Shown: in pieces, positions 23,936-31,274 of the stretch
How positions within the stretch are numbered: position 1 is the stretch's first letter
Layout: each line of letters opens with the position of its first letter
Source: a virus
Length of the DNA stretch: 41,373 nt
Strand: one strand, 5' to 3'
Virus record (IMG/VR): IMGVR_UViG_3300046736_000076
Location: 1 to 41,373 of that record
Program-made: the position numbers and the translations under genes
Notes under the pieces: generated by a model
What the model was told of the DNA's origin: nothing
The model's input: the letters and a program-made list of their open reading frames with translations, nothing else
The model's database searches: none

Positions 23936-25851
23936 TGCGCGTCCACCTTTTCCAGAATGTGCTTCACCGTGGAGCCGGGTGGAACATCCACCAGCGATCC
24001 CCATGACTTCCCGACTTCAACGTCCACCAGATGCGGCACGTCGCACGGCAGCGCGCCGATCATGGAGTCCGACAGCGCGTTGGTCACCGGGCCAAGGTCG
24101 TCGCGCGGCACGGACAAGTTGATTTCGTCGTACACCGTCGTCGTCAGCAACCCGGACGTGGACTTCAAGCTGAAGTCGATGATCGCCTCCTTGGTCTGGT
24201 CGGCGCTGGTGCCCTGGATCAGATGGTTGAGCAGCTTGTAGTCGAACGAACGCATCCGCCCCTTCACCAGCTTCGGCGGTTCCACCTTGATGACGCGCCC
24301 GCCGCCGGAACGGACGAAGCCGTACGTCCGCGCCTTCTCCTTCACCCGGTTCGCCAGCGCCAGCAGCCCCGGCACCACGCTGAAGTACGCCTCGCGTACG
24401 CCGTACGCTTCCTCCTCGGAGCAGCCCAACTGCCGCGCCAGTTCCGGCACGCCCGCACCGTAGATGGTGGCGAACGCGACGGTCTTGGTCGCCTTGCGCG
24501 GAATGCTCATGCCCAACTGCTGCTTGATAAGGTCGGACGCGTACTGGTGAAGGTCCAGCTTCGGGTTGTCTTGGTACGCGCGCAGCATGGCGCGATCTTC
24601 AAAGTGCGCGGCCCACCGCAACTCCTGCTGCGAGTAGTCGAGCGATACCCAGACGTGGCCCTCCTCCGGCAGCAGCGCGCCGCGCAACGACGGCAGGAAC
24701 GGACAGCCCAGCGGCGGCTTCGCCTCGTTCGGGTTGATGACGTTGGCTAGGTTGGGGTCGCTGCTGGCGATCCTGCCGGTGCGGGTGCCGTTCACTTCCT
24801 GCCCGCGTACCTGATGCCATTTAGTGTGGAGTCTGCCGTCCAGCGACGACAACTCCAACCACGGATCGACGAAGGTGCGCAGCATGGTGGCGGCGACGTT
24901 GCGGTACAGCAGCGTATCCACCAACTCGGTGTCCTTGCACCACCGCCGCAGCGCTTGCTTGCTGACGCTGCGCTTGCGCGAGTCGGCAATCGGGATCGGC
25001 CAATCGTTCGGTTCGGACGTGAACGGGTTGCTGGCTTTCTGTCCGTCGTCCGTCAACAGGTCCACCTGTCCGTTGGTGTACTCCCACGCCGTCATCACAC
25101 CGGCCCCGTCCAGGGCTTCGATGAGTTCTTCGTTGCTGTCCACGTTGAAGGTGTACCCAAGCCGCGCCGCGATCAGCGCATCGCAGCGTTCGATGGTCGG
25201 CGCCAACTGCTCATGCCACGCCGTCAGCAGCGGACGGTCCACCAGCACCCCGCGCCGCTCGGCCAGCAGCAGGTGCGGGCACAGCCTGATCTCGCGCCAG
25301 TAGGCGTCCGGCTGTGTCTCCATCACCTGCGGGTACAAGCGCTCGTACAGCGCGAACGTGCGGTCCACGTCACCGATGGCGTACGGCCCCACCAGCGTCA
25401 CCGGGGCTTTCGATATGAAAGCCCCGAAGTTTTTCTTGGTGGCGCCCTTCACGTTCGCCACGATCCAATCGCGCACCGCGTCCTGCTCGTCCGGCTTCCA
25501 GCCAAGGATGCGCTCGGCGCTGGGCTTCAAGCTGAACGACGGCGCGTGCGGGTCGGTGAGGAACAGCAGGAACAGCGTGTCATGCCAGTTGCGCGGCCAC
25601 GGCACGCCCCACGCCTTCATGGCGACTTCGATGTCGAAGGCGCCGTTCTGGAACAGCACCGGACCTTGGCACGCCTTCAGCCACGCCCGCATGCCTTCCT
25701 CGGACGTAGCGTTGTTGCCGTCGGGGTGACCCCATGACAGATACTCACGGACGCCGCCCGGCCAACGGATAGCCAGCCCCACCGGCTTCGGTGGGTACTG
25801 ACCAGGGCGCGGGCCGATGGCGTTGGTTTCAAAGTCCAGCGTCGTAATCAT
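23932..25851 (-). CDS. DNA polymerase I-type (family A) with 3'-5' exonuclease
   Basis: 639 residues from the ATG at 25851, which overlaps the upstream stop (ATGA); an open extension upstream lies over a coiled-coil gene in another frame. Exonuclease motifs: LDFETN (D6, E8), FQNGAFDIEV (N69, D73), YAIGD (157-161). Polymerase motifs: A, VSLDYSQQELRWAAH (D405); B, RKATKTVAFATIYGAG (R452, K456, F460, Y464); C, TTVYDEINLS (D575, E576), where Tyr574 replaces the His usual in VHDE. All catalytic acids are present, so it should be an active, proofreading replicase. It lacks a 5'-3' exonuclease domain, as in T7. Confidence 0.95.
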   Translation of the reverse strand: MITTLDFETNAIGPRPGQYPPKPVGLAIRWPGGVREYLSWGHPDGNNATSEEGMRAWLKACQGPVLFQNGAFDIEVAMKAWGVPWPRNWHDTLFLLFLTDPHAPSFSLKPSAERILGWKPDEQDAVRDWIVANVKGATKKNFGAFISKAPVTLVGPYAIGDVDRTFALYERLYPQVMETQPDAYWREIRLCPHLLLAERRGVLVDRPLLTAWHEQLAPTIERCDALIAARLGYTFNVDSNEELIEALDGAGVMTAWEYTNGQVDLLTDDGQKASNPFTSEPNDWPIPIADSRKRSVSKQALRRWCKDTELVDTLLYRNVAATMLRTFVDPWLELSSLDGRLHTKWHQVRGQEVNGTRTGRIASSDPNLANVINPNEAKPPLGCPFLPSLRGALLPEEGHVWVSLDYSQQELRWAAHFEDRAMLRAYQDNPKLDLHQYASDLIKQQLGMSIPRKATKTVAFATIYGAGVPELARQLGCSEEEAYGVREAYFSVVPGLLALANRVKEKARTYGFVRSGGGRVIKVEPPKLVKGRMRSFDYKLLNHLIQGTSADQTKEAIIDFSLKSTSGLLTTTVYDEINLSVPRDDLGPVTNALSDSMIGALPCDVPHLVDVEVGKSWGSLVDVPPGSTVKHILEKVDAQ

Positions 25852-26024
25852 TTCCACGTCAGCGGCCCCAGCTTGAACCCGTAGTGCCGCAGCTTCAGCC
25901 GCAGTTGCGCGTTCTCGCCGCGCAGCTTGGCGTTCTCGGCCTTGGCTGCGTCGCGCTCGGCTTGCAACTGCTTGATGATGCCGTCGCACCAGCGCGAGCC
26001 GATGCGTTCCAGTAGCTGCTTCAT
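25848..26024 (-). CDS. 58-residue coiled-coil protein
   Basis: Starts MKQLLERIGSRWCDGIIKQL and continues with the heptad-like QAERDAAKAENAKLRGENAQ and LRLKLRHYGFKLGPLTWK. ATG overlaps the upstream stop and TGA overlaps the polymerase start (ATGA at both ends). The charged Ala/Glu/Lys/Leu run predicts a parallel coiled coil. Its tight coupling to the polymerase makes it a candidate replication accessory factor, but that is only inferred from position. Confidence 0.75.
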   Translation of the reverse strand: MKQLLERIGSRWCDGIIKQLQAERDAAKAENAKLRGENAQLRLKLRHYGFKLGPLTWK

Positions 26025-26296
26025 GCCTGTGACCGTCGCATGTGCGCCTCAAACTCCACGGCGTCCTCAATGACCGGACCCCGCGTGAACGGTTCGCGCG
26101 GCGGATAGATGTTCGGTGCCAACGCCATCAGCGCCACGTCGGCGTTGCATTGCTCGGCGAAGCGTTCCGCATGCTCCTTGCGCTTGAACTTGCCCACCAT
26201 CGACGGGTGCGACTCGTACGGACGGCGCGGGGCGCGCACGCCCCACTTCCACGACTTGTCATTGATGATAGGAGCTACGACGAATACCCTTTCCAT
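26021..26296 (-). CDS. Small conserved-looking phage protein, unknown function
   Basis: 91 residues from ATG 26296 (a GTG three bases upstream is an alternative; both overlap the previous stop). Sequence: MERVFVVAPIINDKSWKWGV, basic middle RAPRRPYESHPSMVGKFKRK, then EHAERFAEQCNADVALMALA and a Pro-rich end. The 'GKFKRKEHAERFAEQCNAD' segment is a helix of the type that follows a short beta hairpin in YegP-like or host-nuclease-inhibitor-like proteins, but I do not recognise a family. Coupled on both sides (ATGA and TGATG). Confidence 0.75.
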   Translation of the reverse strand: MERVFVVAPIINDKSWKWGVRAPRRPYESHPSMVGKFKRKEHAERFAEQCNADVALMALAPNIYPPREPFTRGPVIEDAVEFEAHMRRSQA

Positions 26297-26400
26297 CACT
26301 TTCCCTTTCTCATTTCTTGGATGTAGAGAAGCACGCCCACGCCGATCCCGGCGACGATGACGATGCCAGAGATGATGCCGATCAGCGTGAGCGAGTCCAT
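26296..26400 (-). CDS. 34-residue single-helix membrane peptide
   Basis: Reads MDSLTLIGIISGIVIVAG, then IGVGVLLYIQEMRKGK: one hydrophobic helix (about 4-27) and a basic cytoplasmic-type tail. The start overlaps the preceding stop (TAATG) and its own stop overlaps the next start (TGATG). Functions for such peptides are unknown; it forms a pair with the adjacent 38-residue membrane peptide. Confidence 0.7.
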   Translation of the reverse strand: MDSLTLIGIISGIVIVAGIGVGVLLYIQEMRKGK

Positions 26401-26516
26401 TATGAAATTGCCTTCATCACGACGTAAGTAAGCGACGCGCCGAGTGCCACGCCGAATAGGAAGCATGCCAACCCGACGAGCGTGCCAAACACTTCCAAGT
26501 CCCGCGCTGTAATCAC
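26400..26516 (-). CDS. 38-residue single-helix membrane peptide
   Basis: GTG start overlapping the upstream stop (GTGA). Reads MITARDLEVFGTLVGLACF, then LFGVALGASLTYVVMKAIS: a short polar N-terminus and a Gly/Ala/Leu-rich helix of about 25 residues. It ends with TAATG overlap into the 34-residue peptide. Two neighbouring membrane peptides of similar size may act together, for example in membrane disruption or exclusion; this is inference. Confidence 0.7.
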   Translation of the reverse strand: MITARDLEVFGTLVGLACFLFGVALGASLTYVVMKAIS

Positions 26517-26701
26517 GGGTCAAGCGTGTTGAGCATCGCTTCACGCGCCAGCATCGTGAAGTTGATAAGGTCGGGCACCGTGTCGGCGGGCTTGCGCGTC
26601 ATCACATAGGCGACGAGCAATTCCAGAAACACGGTTTCCCCGACCGTCATGGTTGACGCCAGTTGCCCGGCGCGAATACCGGCCTTGCGAGTGAGCGCCA
26701 T
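26513..26701 (-). CDS. Small helical protein, unknown function
   Basis: 62 residues: MALTRKAGIRAGQLASTMTV, then GETVFLELLVAYVMTRKPAD and a last helix PDLINFTMLAREAMLNTLDP. Mixed amphipathic helices, no motif recognised. Two bases after the upstream stop; GTGA overlap with the downstream membrane peptide. Confidence 0.65.
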   Translation of the reverse strand: MALTRKAGIRAGQLASTMTVGETVFLELLVAYVMTRKPADTVPDLINFTMLAREAMLNTLDP

Positions 26702-26703
26702 GA

Positions 26704-27045
26704 CTACCCCGCGAACGGCTGCGCGGCGGCGGGCGGTCCCTTGAACGGCGCGGGCTGCGTCGTATCCGGCGCCTTCGGCGCGGGCGGGATTTCCGGCAAC
26801 GTCTGCTGTCCGTTGGGCGCCAGCCCGGCGGGCTTCGCCTTCGGCTTGCGCGGCGCACGGACGCGCGGTGCGGCTGCCTCGGCACCTTCCTTCTGGACGT
26901 ACGGCGTCACCGCGTCGATCAGCGTTTCGCTGATGGCGACGATGAACTTGGCGCGCTGCAACGGCGTCAAGCCCAGCCCGGCGGCGCTGTCCATCACCGC
27001 ATCGACCATTGCATCCTCGACTGCCTGGATCACTTTCGCTTTCAA
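26704..27045 (-). CDS. Small protein with basic Pro/Ala-rich tail
   Basis: 113 residues with a TTG start that overlaps the upstream stop (TTGA) and has a strong AAAGGAGC site. Residues 1-55 form two helices (MKAKVIQAVEDAMVDAVMDS, LTPLQRAKFIVAISETLIDA). Residues 56-113 are Pro/Ala-rich and basic (RVRAPRKPKAKPAG), probably disordered. No family recognised. The basic tail could bind nucleic acid. Confidence 0.65.
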   Translation of the reverse strand: MKAKVIQAVEDAMVDAVMDSAAGLGLTPLQRAKFIVAISETLIDAVTPYVQKEGAEAAAPRVRAPRKPKAKPAGLAPNGQQTLPEIPPAPKAPDTTQPAPFKGPPAAAQPFAG

Positions 27046-27359
27046 TTTACCGCTCCTTTGTGGTTAGGTGGTTCGTCGGTCAGCAGCCAACGCACGCGGG
27101 TCTGCGTGAGCGTCGCCATGTGCTTTGCGAACGAGGATACGAACAGCAGCCGCGCCGATTCGGTCGGCGCCGCGTCGCTGACCGATTGCAGCAGCAGCGC
27201 AATGATGAACGCCACGTCGTCGATGCACAGACGCATCGACGCCTTCTCCAACACCGCCGCCATTTCGTTGAAAATTTCCGTCGTCATCATGCACGCCGGA
27301 CAGGTGTCAACGTCTGCGTTTTCGTGCGTGTTGTGTTCCAACGGTTCCAGTTGGCCCAT
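27042..27359 (-). CDS. Small CxxC-containing protein, unknown function
   Basis: 105 residues, ATG overlapping the upstream stop (TGATG). An acidic N-terminus with CPAC (about 19-22) is followed by helical stretches (TTEIFNEMAAVLEKASMRLC, AFIIALLLQSVSDAAPTESA) and TQTRVRWLLTDEPP. One CxxC alone does not define a zinc finger. No family recognised. Confidence 0.65.
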   Translation of the reverse strand: MGQLEPLEHNTHENADVDTCPACMMTTEIFNEMAAVLEKASMRLCIDDVAFIIALLLQSVSDAAPTESARLLFVSSFAKHMATLTQTRVRWLLTDEPPNHKGAVN

Positions 27360-28153
27360 CAGAACTTCCCCGGCGCGGGCGGGATCGCTGCGCTGCCATT
27401 GGTCGGGATCGGCGTCGGGTCGGCGCGCTTGTCGTACGGAAACGCCATCGCATCCTTCTCCGCCTCATGCCGGTTGAACAACGCCGCCAGCACGTCGGGA
27501 TCAGTGATCGTGCGCAAGCATTCAAACTCAAAGCGCACCTGCGTCTGCGCGTCCGGCTTCAGCGTCACCCGCGTCACCGCAGCGAACGGAGGAATGCCAC
27601 CCGCCGCCAGCTTCTGCGCGTACGCCGCCCAGAACTTCACCGATGTCACCGGCACCCGCAGGTAGCCCACGGTTGCGTCCTTCACCTTGCTCGCGTCGTC
27701 GGTCGCGCTGACCGGCATGCAGGACAGCCGACGCGTTTCCTTGCACGGCTTGCGCCGCTTGTTGTCCTTCGGGTCCAGCGTCCACTTGCTGTGCGCGCAG
27801 TTGTCGCAGGTGTCCGCTTGTTGCTGCGTCGCGTTGTCGTGCGGGACCATGCCCTGCCCGCTCTGTGAAAACGCGAAGCACAACGGCGACTCCATCTTGT
27901 CGGGGTTGAACGCCTCGGGGTAGTACACGTTCTCAAACATGGACGCGAGAATGATTACGTCCATGCTGTTGTTGGGCAGCGGTTGCTTGTTGAAAGACAG
28001 CAGCCCCGCGCGCGTACCGAAAAACTGCCCTTTGACGGTTTCCGTCTGTTGCGTCTGACGTGCGTACTCGGCCAGCTTGGTCACCATGTCGTCGGGCAGC
28101 GCGAGCGCGGTGCCGTTCGCCGGGATGACGGCGACTTCCTGTTTCTTCACCAT
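27359..28153 (-). CDS. Conserved phage replication-region protein with Cys cluster (possible ssDNA-binding protein)
   Basis: 264 residues from ATG 28153 with AAGGGAG at good spacing. Residues about 110-145 hold four cysteines in a metal-site-like arrangement (TCDNCAHSKW, KPCKETRRLSC). Around them are beta-rich stretches (PNNSMDVIILASMFENVYYP; VGYLRVPVTSVKFWAAYAQK; VRFEFECLRTITDPDVLAAL) and a Pro-rich C-terminal tail (PTPIPTNGSAAIPPAPGKF). Proteins of this layout occur beside polymerase genes in many podophages and are often treated as ssDNA-binding or recombination accessory proteins. The role is not provable from sequence. The 64-base untranslated leader upstream shows no clear promoter. Confidence 0.7.
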   Translation of the reverse strand: MVKKQEVAVIPANGTALALPDDMVTKLAEYARQTQQTETVKGQFFGTRAGLLSFNKQPLPNNSMDVIILASMFENVYYPEAFNPDKMESPLCFAFSQSGQGMVPHDNATQQQADTCDNCAHSKWTLDPKDNKRRKPCKETRRLSCMPVSATDDASKVKDATVGYLRVPVTSVKFWAAYAQKLAAGGIPPFAAVTRVTLKPDAQTQVRFEFECLRTITDPDVLAALFNRHEAEKDAMAFPYDKRADPTPIPTNGSAAIPPAPGKF

Positions 28154-28217
28154 GTGCAAAACTCCCTTGTTGAACTTCGTTAGGTCGGCCCGGTTTGTTG
28201 CGTAGGGCTTGCGTACA

Positions 28218-28589
28218 TTACGTCTGTTTGAGGTCAGCGTCCAGCGATTTTTCGATCACCCTTGCAAGTTGTTGTGCGGCCCACGCCACCCTGCGCACGG
28301 CGACGAGCCGATGCAGCTTGGTCAGCGTCCATTCCGCGCTCAACCTGTCGATGGCGACGGACAGCATCCGTTCCCCGGTGTCCGTTGGCAACGGACCGTG
28401 CCACGTTTCGTCGGGAACGTCGCTGATCGCCAGGAGCGACTCGGCTACCTTCCGTGACGAATCGGTGGGACTGCGTTGCAGTTGCTCGGCCATCGCCAGC
28501 AAGGTGTGCGCTTGGTCGGGCCGGTGGACGGCGTACTCGCGCAGCGCGGCGCGCAGATGTGACGGTTTGGTTCTCAAAGCACTCCCCAT
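28218..28589 (-). CDS. Helical protein, unknown function
   Basis: 123 residues from ATG 28589, which overlaps the methyltransferase gene by 16 bases and has no good ribosome-binding site. A TTG at 28577, overlapping the upstream stop as TTGA and preceded by GGGGAG, is an alternative that gives 119 residues. All-helical composition (HLRAALREYAVHRPDQAHTL, AIDRLSAEWTLTKLHRLVAV). No motif recognised. Confidence 0.65.
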   Translation of the reverse strand: MGSALRTKPSHLRAALREYAVHRPDQAHTLLAMAEQLQRSPTDSSRKVAESLLAISDVPDETWHGPLPTDTGERMLSVAIDRLSAEWTLTKLHRLVAVRRVAWAAQQLARVIEKSLDADLKQT

Positions 28590-29161
28590 TGTTCGGCCAT
28601 TGCAGCCGCGAAACCCGGATACGTCGTTGACCGCTTCTTCCAGCGGTCCGGCGACGGCCCCAGCTTGTTCTGTCCGCTCGGCGTCTGGTTCGCCCGCCGC
28701 GTCCGTGCATCACCCGGCAACGGGTTGCGCCGTTGCAACGACGGCAGGTTCTTCAGCCACAGGCACGTCGCCTTGCTGGCATCATCACCGAAGTACCACG
28801 GCTGCACGATCTGGTCCGGCTTGCGTATCAACGTGCTGATGCAGCCGATGGGATTCTCCAATGCGATCTTGGGGATCGGCGCCCGCAGCAGCTTCTCCAC
28901 GAACAGCAGCGCGTTCTCGGTCAGCGCGGCGCGCCCCGGCTTGCGCCGGTTCCAGTGCAGCCCGCTGGCGGCAAGGTAGGTGCAGGGCGGATGGGCGATC
29001 ATCATGTCCCACCCGGCGGTCAGGATGCCCAGCACGTCCGCTTGGTAGTGCGGCCCCGGCACGTCGGTCGGCAGCAAGTCGCAGGACCACGCGTCGTGGC
29101 CCGCGCGCCGGAACGCCTCGCGCACCGTGCCGGAGAATTCGCACGCCACCAGCACCCTCAT
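28574..29161 (-). CDS. C5 cytosine DNA methyltransferase-like protein
   Basis: 195 residues from ATG 29161 (ATGA overlap with the HicA-like gene). Motifs in order: I, MRVLVACEFSGTVREAFRRAG; SCDLLPTD with the adenosine-binding acidic residue; IV, AHPPCTYLA with the catalytic Cys60; VI, IALENPIGCIS (ENP at 102-104). This compact phage type is shorter than restriction-linked C5 enzymes and has little space for a target recognition domain. It likely modifies phage DNA or acts on nucleotides in DNA to evade host restriction. The C-terminal half has 'RNPLPGDARTRRANQTPSGQNKLGPSPDRWKKRS', a known tail of this family. Confidence 0.85.
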   Translation of the reverse strand: MRVLVACEFSGTVREAFRRAGHDAWSCDLLPTDVPGPHYQADVLGILTAGWDMMIAHPPCTYLAASGLHWNRRKPGRAALTENALLFVEKLLRAPIPKIALENPIGCISTLIRKPDQIVQPWYFGDDASKATCLWLKNLPSLQRRNPLPGDARTRRANQTPSGQNKLGPSPDRWKKRSTTYPGFAAAMAEQWGVL

Positions 29162-29400
29162 TGCAGGATGCCCTCCTCGCGCAAGATGCGCCTTAACTCG
29201 GTCAGCTTGTTCAGCCCGGCCCGCCAATCCGACGGCGAGCCTGGGAAGGTCAGGATGCGACCGGACGGGAAGCGCAGGATGTAATGCGGTCCGTTGCGCC
29301 CTCTCCACGTCGCGCCGTTGGCTACCGCCTGATCGACCAGCGCCCGAAGGCGCGGGTCGTGGCGTTTGTACAACTGCCTCGGTAGTGCGATCCCGCTCAT
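29158..29400 (-). CDS. HicA-like small protein
   Basis: 80 residues with an excellent AAGGAGG site. Core 'ANGATWRGRNGPHYILRFPSGRILTFPGSPSD' plus 'LNKLTELRRIL' resembles the dsRBD-like HicA fold (strand with conserved His39, two more strands, then helix). HicA toxins are mRNA interferases paired with HicB; no HicB is encoded next to it. Stand-alone HicA-like genes are frequent in phages and could act on host RNA. Coupled by ATGA on both sides. Confidence 0.65.
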   Translation of the reverse strand: MSGIALPRQLYKRHDPRLRALVDQAVANGATWRGRNGPHYILRFPSGRILTFPGSPSDWRAGLNKLTELRRILREEGILQ

Positions 29401-29516
29401 TCTTCCTCCTTGTCGTCAGACCAGAACCAGCGCCACAGGTCGCGCCCGATCAGCGTGCCGACGACAGCGGCCCAGACGCAGGTTGCGATCACCAGCACGT
29501 TCCACGCGGCGGTCAT
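29397..29516 (-). CDS. 39-residue single-helix membrane peptide
   Basis: Reads MTAAWNVLVIATCVWAAVVG, then TLIGRDLWRWFWSDDKEEE: one hydrophobic helix (about 4-24), an aromatic juxtamembrane stretch and an acidic tail. ATGA overlaps at both ends, and its last codons supply the ribosome-binding site for the HicA-like gene. Function unknown. Confidence 0.75.
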   Translation of the reverse strand: MTAAWNVLVIATCVWAAVVGTLIGRDLWRWFWSDDKEEE

Positions 29517-29704
29517 ATTTTCCCCGCCTTCGTTAGCACTTCCTCGCGGAATGCTTCACACAATGCGTTGAGCGTTTCAACAGACAATTCCGACAGCGGC
29601 ACTTTTGGCGCTTCCGTGAAACCTTCCTGACGCGGCCTCACAGGTTGCTTGACGATTACGAAATTGGGCGTGCGGAACGGCTCCAGTTCAAATGCGTGTT
29701 TCAT
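29513..29704 (-). CDS. Small protein, unknown function
   Basis: 63 residues from ATG 29704 (ATGA overlap). N-terminal Pro-containing extended part (FELEPFRTPNFVIVKQPVRP) and a C-terminal amphipathic helix (ELSVETLNALCEAFREEVLT). No family recognised. Coupled at both ends in the early operon. Confidence 0.7.
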   Translation of the reverse strand: MKHAFELEPFRTPNFVIVKQPVRPRQEGFTEAPKVPLSELSVETLNALCEAFREEVLTKAGKI

Positions 29705-30000
29705 ATCGGCTCCTGCTGCACGATCTTCATTCCGCGCAGGGTCTTGACCTCGTTGGAACGGACGTAGGCTTTCAGCCGCTTCACGGTTGCTTCGCTCGCG
29801 CGCAGCCGCTTGCGCAACTCCTCGTTGCTGGCCTTGATGTGTTCCCGATCTGCGATCACCCGCAGGATGTACTCGGCGTCCAGCCGCTTCAAGTCCGACG
29901 CCACCCGGTACAGGTCGGCGTCGGAGTACAGGTAGTAGCGGCGGCTGTTCAGCACGCTCTGCATGGCCCGCCAAGGCAGCTTGGTGTGCAGGGTTGCCAT
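29701..30000 (-). CDS. Coiled-coil protein, unknown function
   Basis: 99 residues from ATG 30000 (TGATG overlap with the ParB-like stop). N-terminus LHTKLPWRAMQSVLNSRRYYLYSD may be a small folded part; the remainder is a long charged helix (LDAEYILRVIADREHIKASN, EELRKRLRASEATVKRLKAY). Likely dimeric. Coupled to the ParB-like gene, so a partner role is possible. Confidence 0.7.
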   Translation of the reverse strand: MATLHTKLPWRAMQSVLNSRRYYLYSDADLYRVASDLKRLDAEYILRVIADREHIKASNEELRKRLRASEATVKRLKAYVRSNEVKTLRGMKIVQQEPI

Positions 30001-30821
30001 CACGCCGCCTTGCGCTGCTTCTTGTCCGTCGGTAACGGATAGCACTCGGCGCCCACCGCCTTGATGACCTTCAGCGACTTGCGGCGCATGAAGTAACGGA
30101 TGGCATTCTGCACCTTGCAGAACGCGTCGTACCACACGTCGCGGTTGCCGAAGCCGTACTTCTCGGCGTGCTGTTGCAGGTAGTTGCGGATGGCGATGGC
30201 CGCGCTGTCGCCCTCGTCTGCCATGAAGCCCTTGTTCAGCACTTCACCAAACATGGCAAGGCGCGCCTTGTCGCTCTCGTAGAACCACGCCCGGCCCAGC
30301 GCCCCGGTCACCACGCTGTGGCTGAACGCGCGGCCCCTCGGCCCGTTGGCGATGGCCCAGCGCGCCGGTTCGTCGTACTGCTCGACGTAGGCCAGCTTGT
30401 CGGCGTTGCTGATGGCGGTGCCGGTGCTGCCCCGGCTGCCGGTCGCTATCGCACGCGCGACGGCGATCAGGCGGTTGCTCAGGTCCACGTTGCTGCCGCT
30501 GATGCGTGCGTTGTCCACCAGATTGCGGGGCACGCCCACGTCGATGTTCAGCCCCGCCTCGCGGCTCAACCCGCGCACCACGATGAACTCCACCGTGACC
30601 CCGCTCACCGACACCGCCCACAGCCGGTGCTGGCCGTCGGCCACGTCACCATCCTCGTAGAATGCGATGGGGTCCGTGCAGTCCGTCCACGATCCTGATT
30701 TCATGTCGGCGGCGTACTTCTCCACCACTCCGGCGCGCAGGTGGCGATTGTCATGGTTCTTGTTCAGCATCTTCTCCGCTTTCGCGGGCGTGATCTTCTC
30801 GACGGTAACGATCTTGGTCAT
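30000..30821 (-). CDS. ParB/Srx-fold protein
   Basis: 273 residues from ATG 30821, with GAGGAGA at optimal spacing (a GTG six bases upstream is possible). The N-terminal 100 residues have the ParB N-terminal layout: ITPAKAEKMLNKNHDNRHLR, VVEKYAADMKSGSWTDCTDP and the signature DGQHRLWAV. The rest is helical (LSNRLIAVARAIATGSRGST; HAEKYGFGNRDVWYDAFCKV) without a clear HTH. Phage proteins of this type may be CTPases, nucleases or DNA-binding regulators. No ParA partner is encoded, so partitioning is unlikely. Second gene of the leftward operon, so expressed early. Confidence 0.75.
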   Translation of the reverse strand: MTKIVTVEKITPAKAEKMLNKNHDNRHLRAGVVEKYAADMKSGSWTDCTDPIAFYEDGDVADGQHRLWAVSVSGVTVEFIVVRGLSREAGLNIDVGVPRNLVDNARISGSNVDLSNRLIAVARAIATGSRGSTGTAISNADKLAYVEQYDEPARWAIANGPRGRAFSHSVVTGALGRAWFYESDKARLAMFGEVLNKGFMADEGDSAAIAIRNYLQQHAEKYGFGNRDVWYDAFCKVQNAIRYFMRRKSLKVIKAVGAECYPLPTDKKQRKAA

Positions 30822-30823
30822 GC

Positions 30824-31231
30824 TCACTCTCCTCGTAGGTAGGTCGGGTCCAAGGTCAGGACCAGTGATGGAACGCTCACTTCCTCAACGCCGTCGATGC
30901 GATCATCGTTCTTGAATCGTTCACGCACGGCGGTACTGCTCAGACGCTTGTGCAGCAAGTCGAACTCCTGCGTGCGCAGGATGCGGTCGTAGATGCGTTG
31001 CCAGCCGTCGCCGGTGGCAGCATGGTAGTGAATGCTGTCCTTGCGCTTGCCCACCACACCGGCATGCGACAGTGCATCCAGCCCCATGTCCTTCATCAAC
31101 ACCAGCGCTGCCAGTTCAAGTTGCCGCATGTCGGTTTTCAGCTTGCCCAGCCGCGCGCTGACGCGCTTTTCTTCTTCCTGCATGGCGTGGCCTTGGATCA
31201 GCAACGCCTGTAGTTGTTCTAGGTCGGTCAT
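30824..31231 (-). CDS. First gene of the leftward early operon: coiled-coil protein
   Basis: 135 residues with AAGGAG upstream. N-terminal half is a coiled coil (MTDLEQLQALLIQGHAMQEE; SARLGKLKTDMRQLELAALV), followed by a helical part (DGWQRIYDRILRTQEFDLLH) and a beta-type tail ending LTLDPTYLRGE. No motif recognised. Lying directly after the strong candidate promoter, it is probably among the first proteins made. Its stop overlaps the ParB-like region by GTGA. Confidence 0.75.
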   Translation of the reverse strand: MTDLEQLQALLIQGHAMQEEEKRVSARLGKLKTDMRQLELAALVLMKDMGLDALSHAGVVGKRKDSIHYHAATGDGWQRIYDRILRTQEFDLLHKRLSSTAVRERFKNDDRIDGVEEVSVPSLVLTLDPTYLRGE

Positions 31232-31274
31232 CGTTACGGCACTCCTTCGTATGGGTTCGTCAGATTACAGGACA

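Noticed and set aside
30000-30821. Plasmid-type partition system
   Set aside because: Only a ParB-like protein is present; no ParA-type ATPase is encoded, and the ParB-like fold has other roles in phages.
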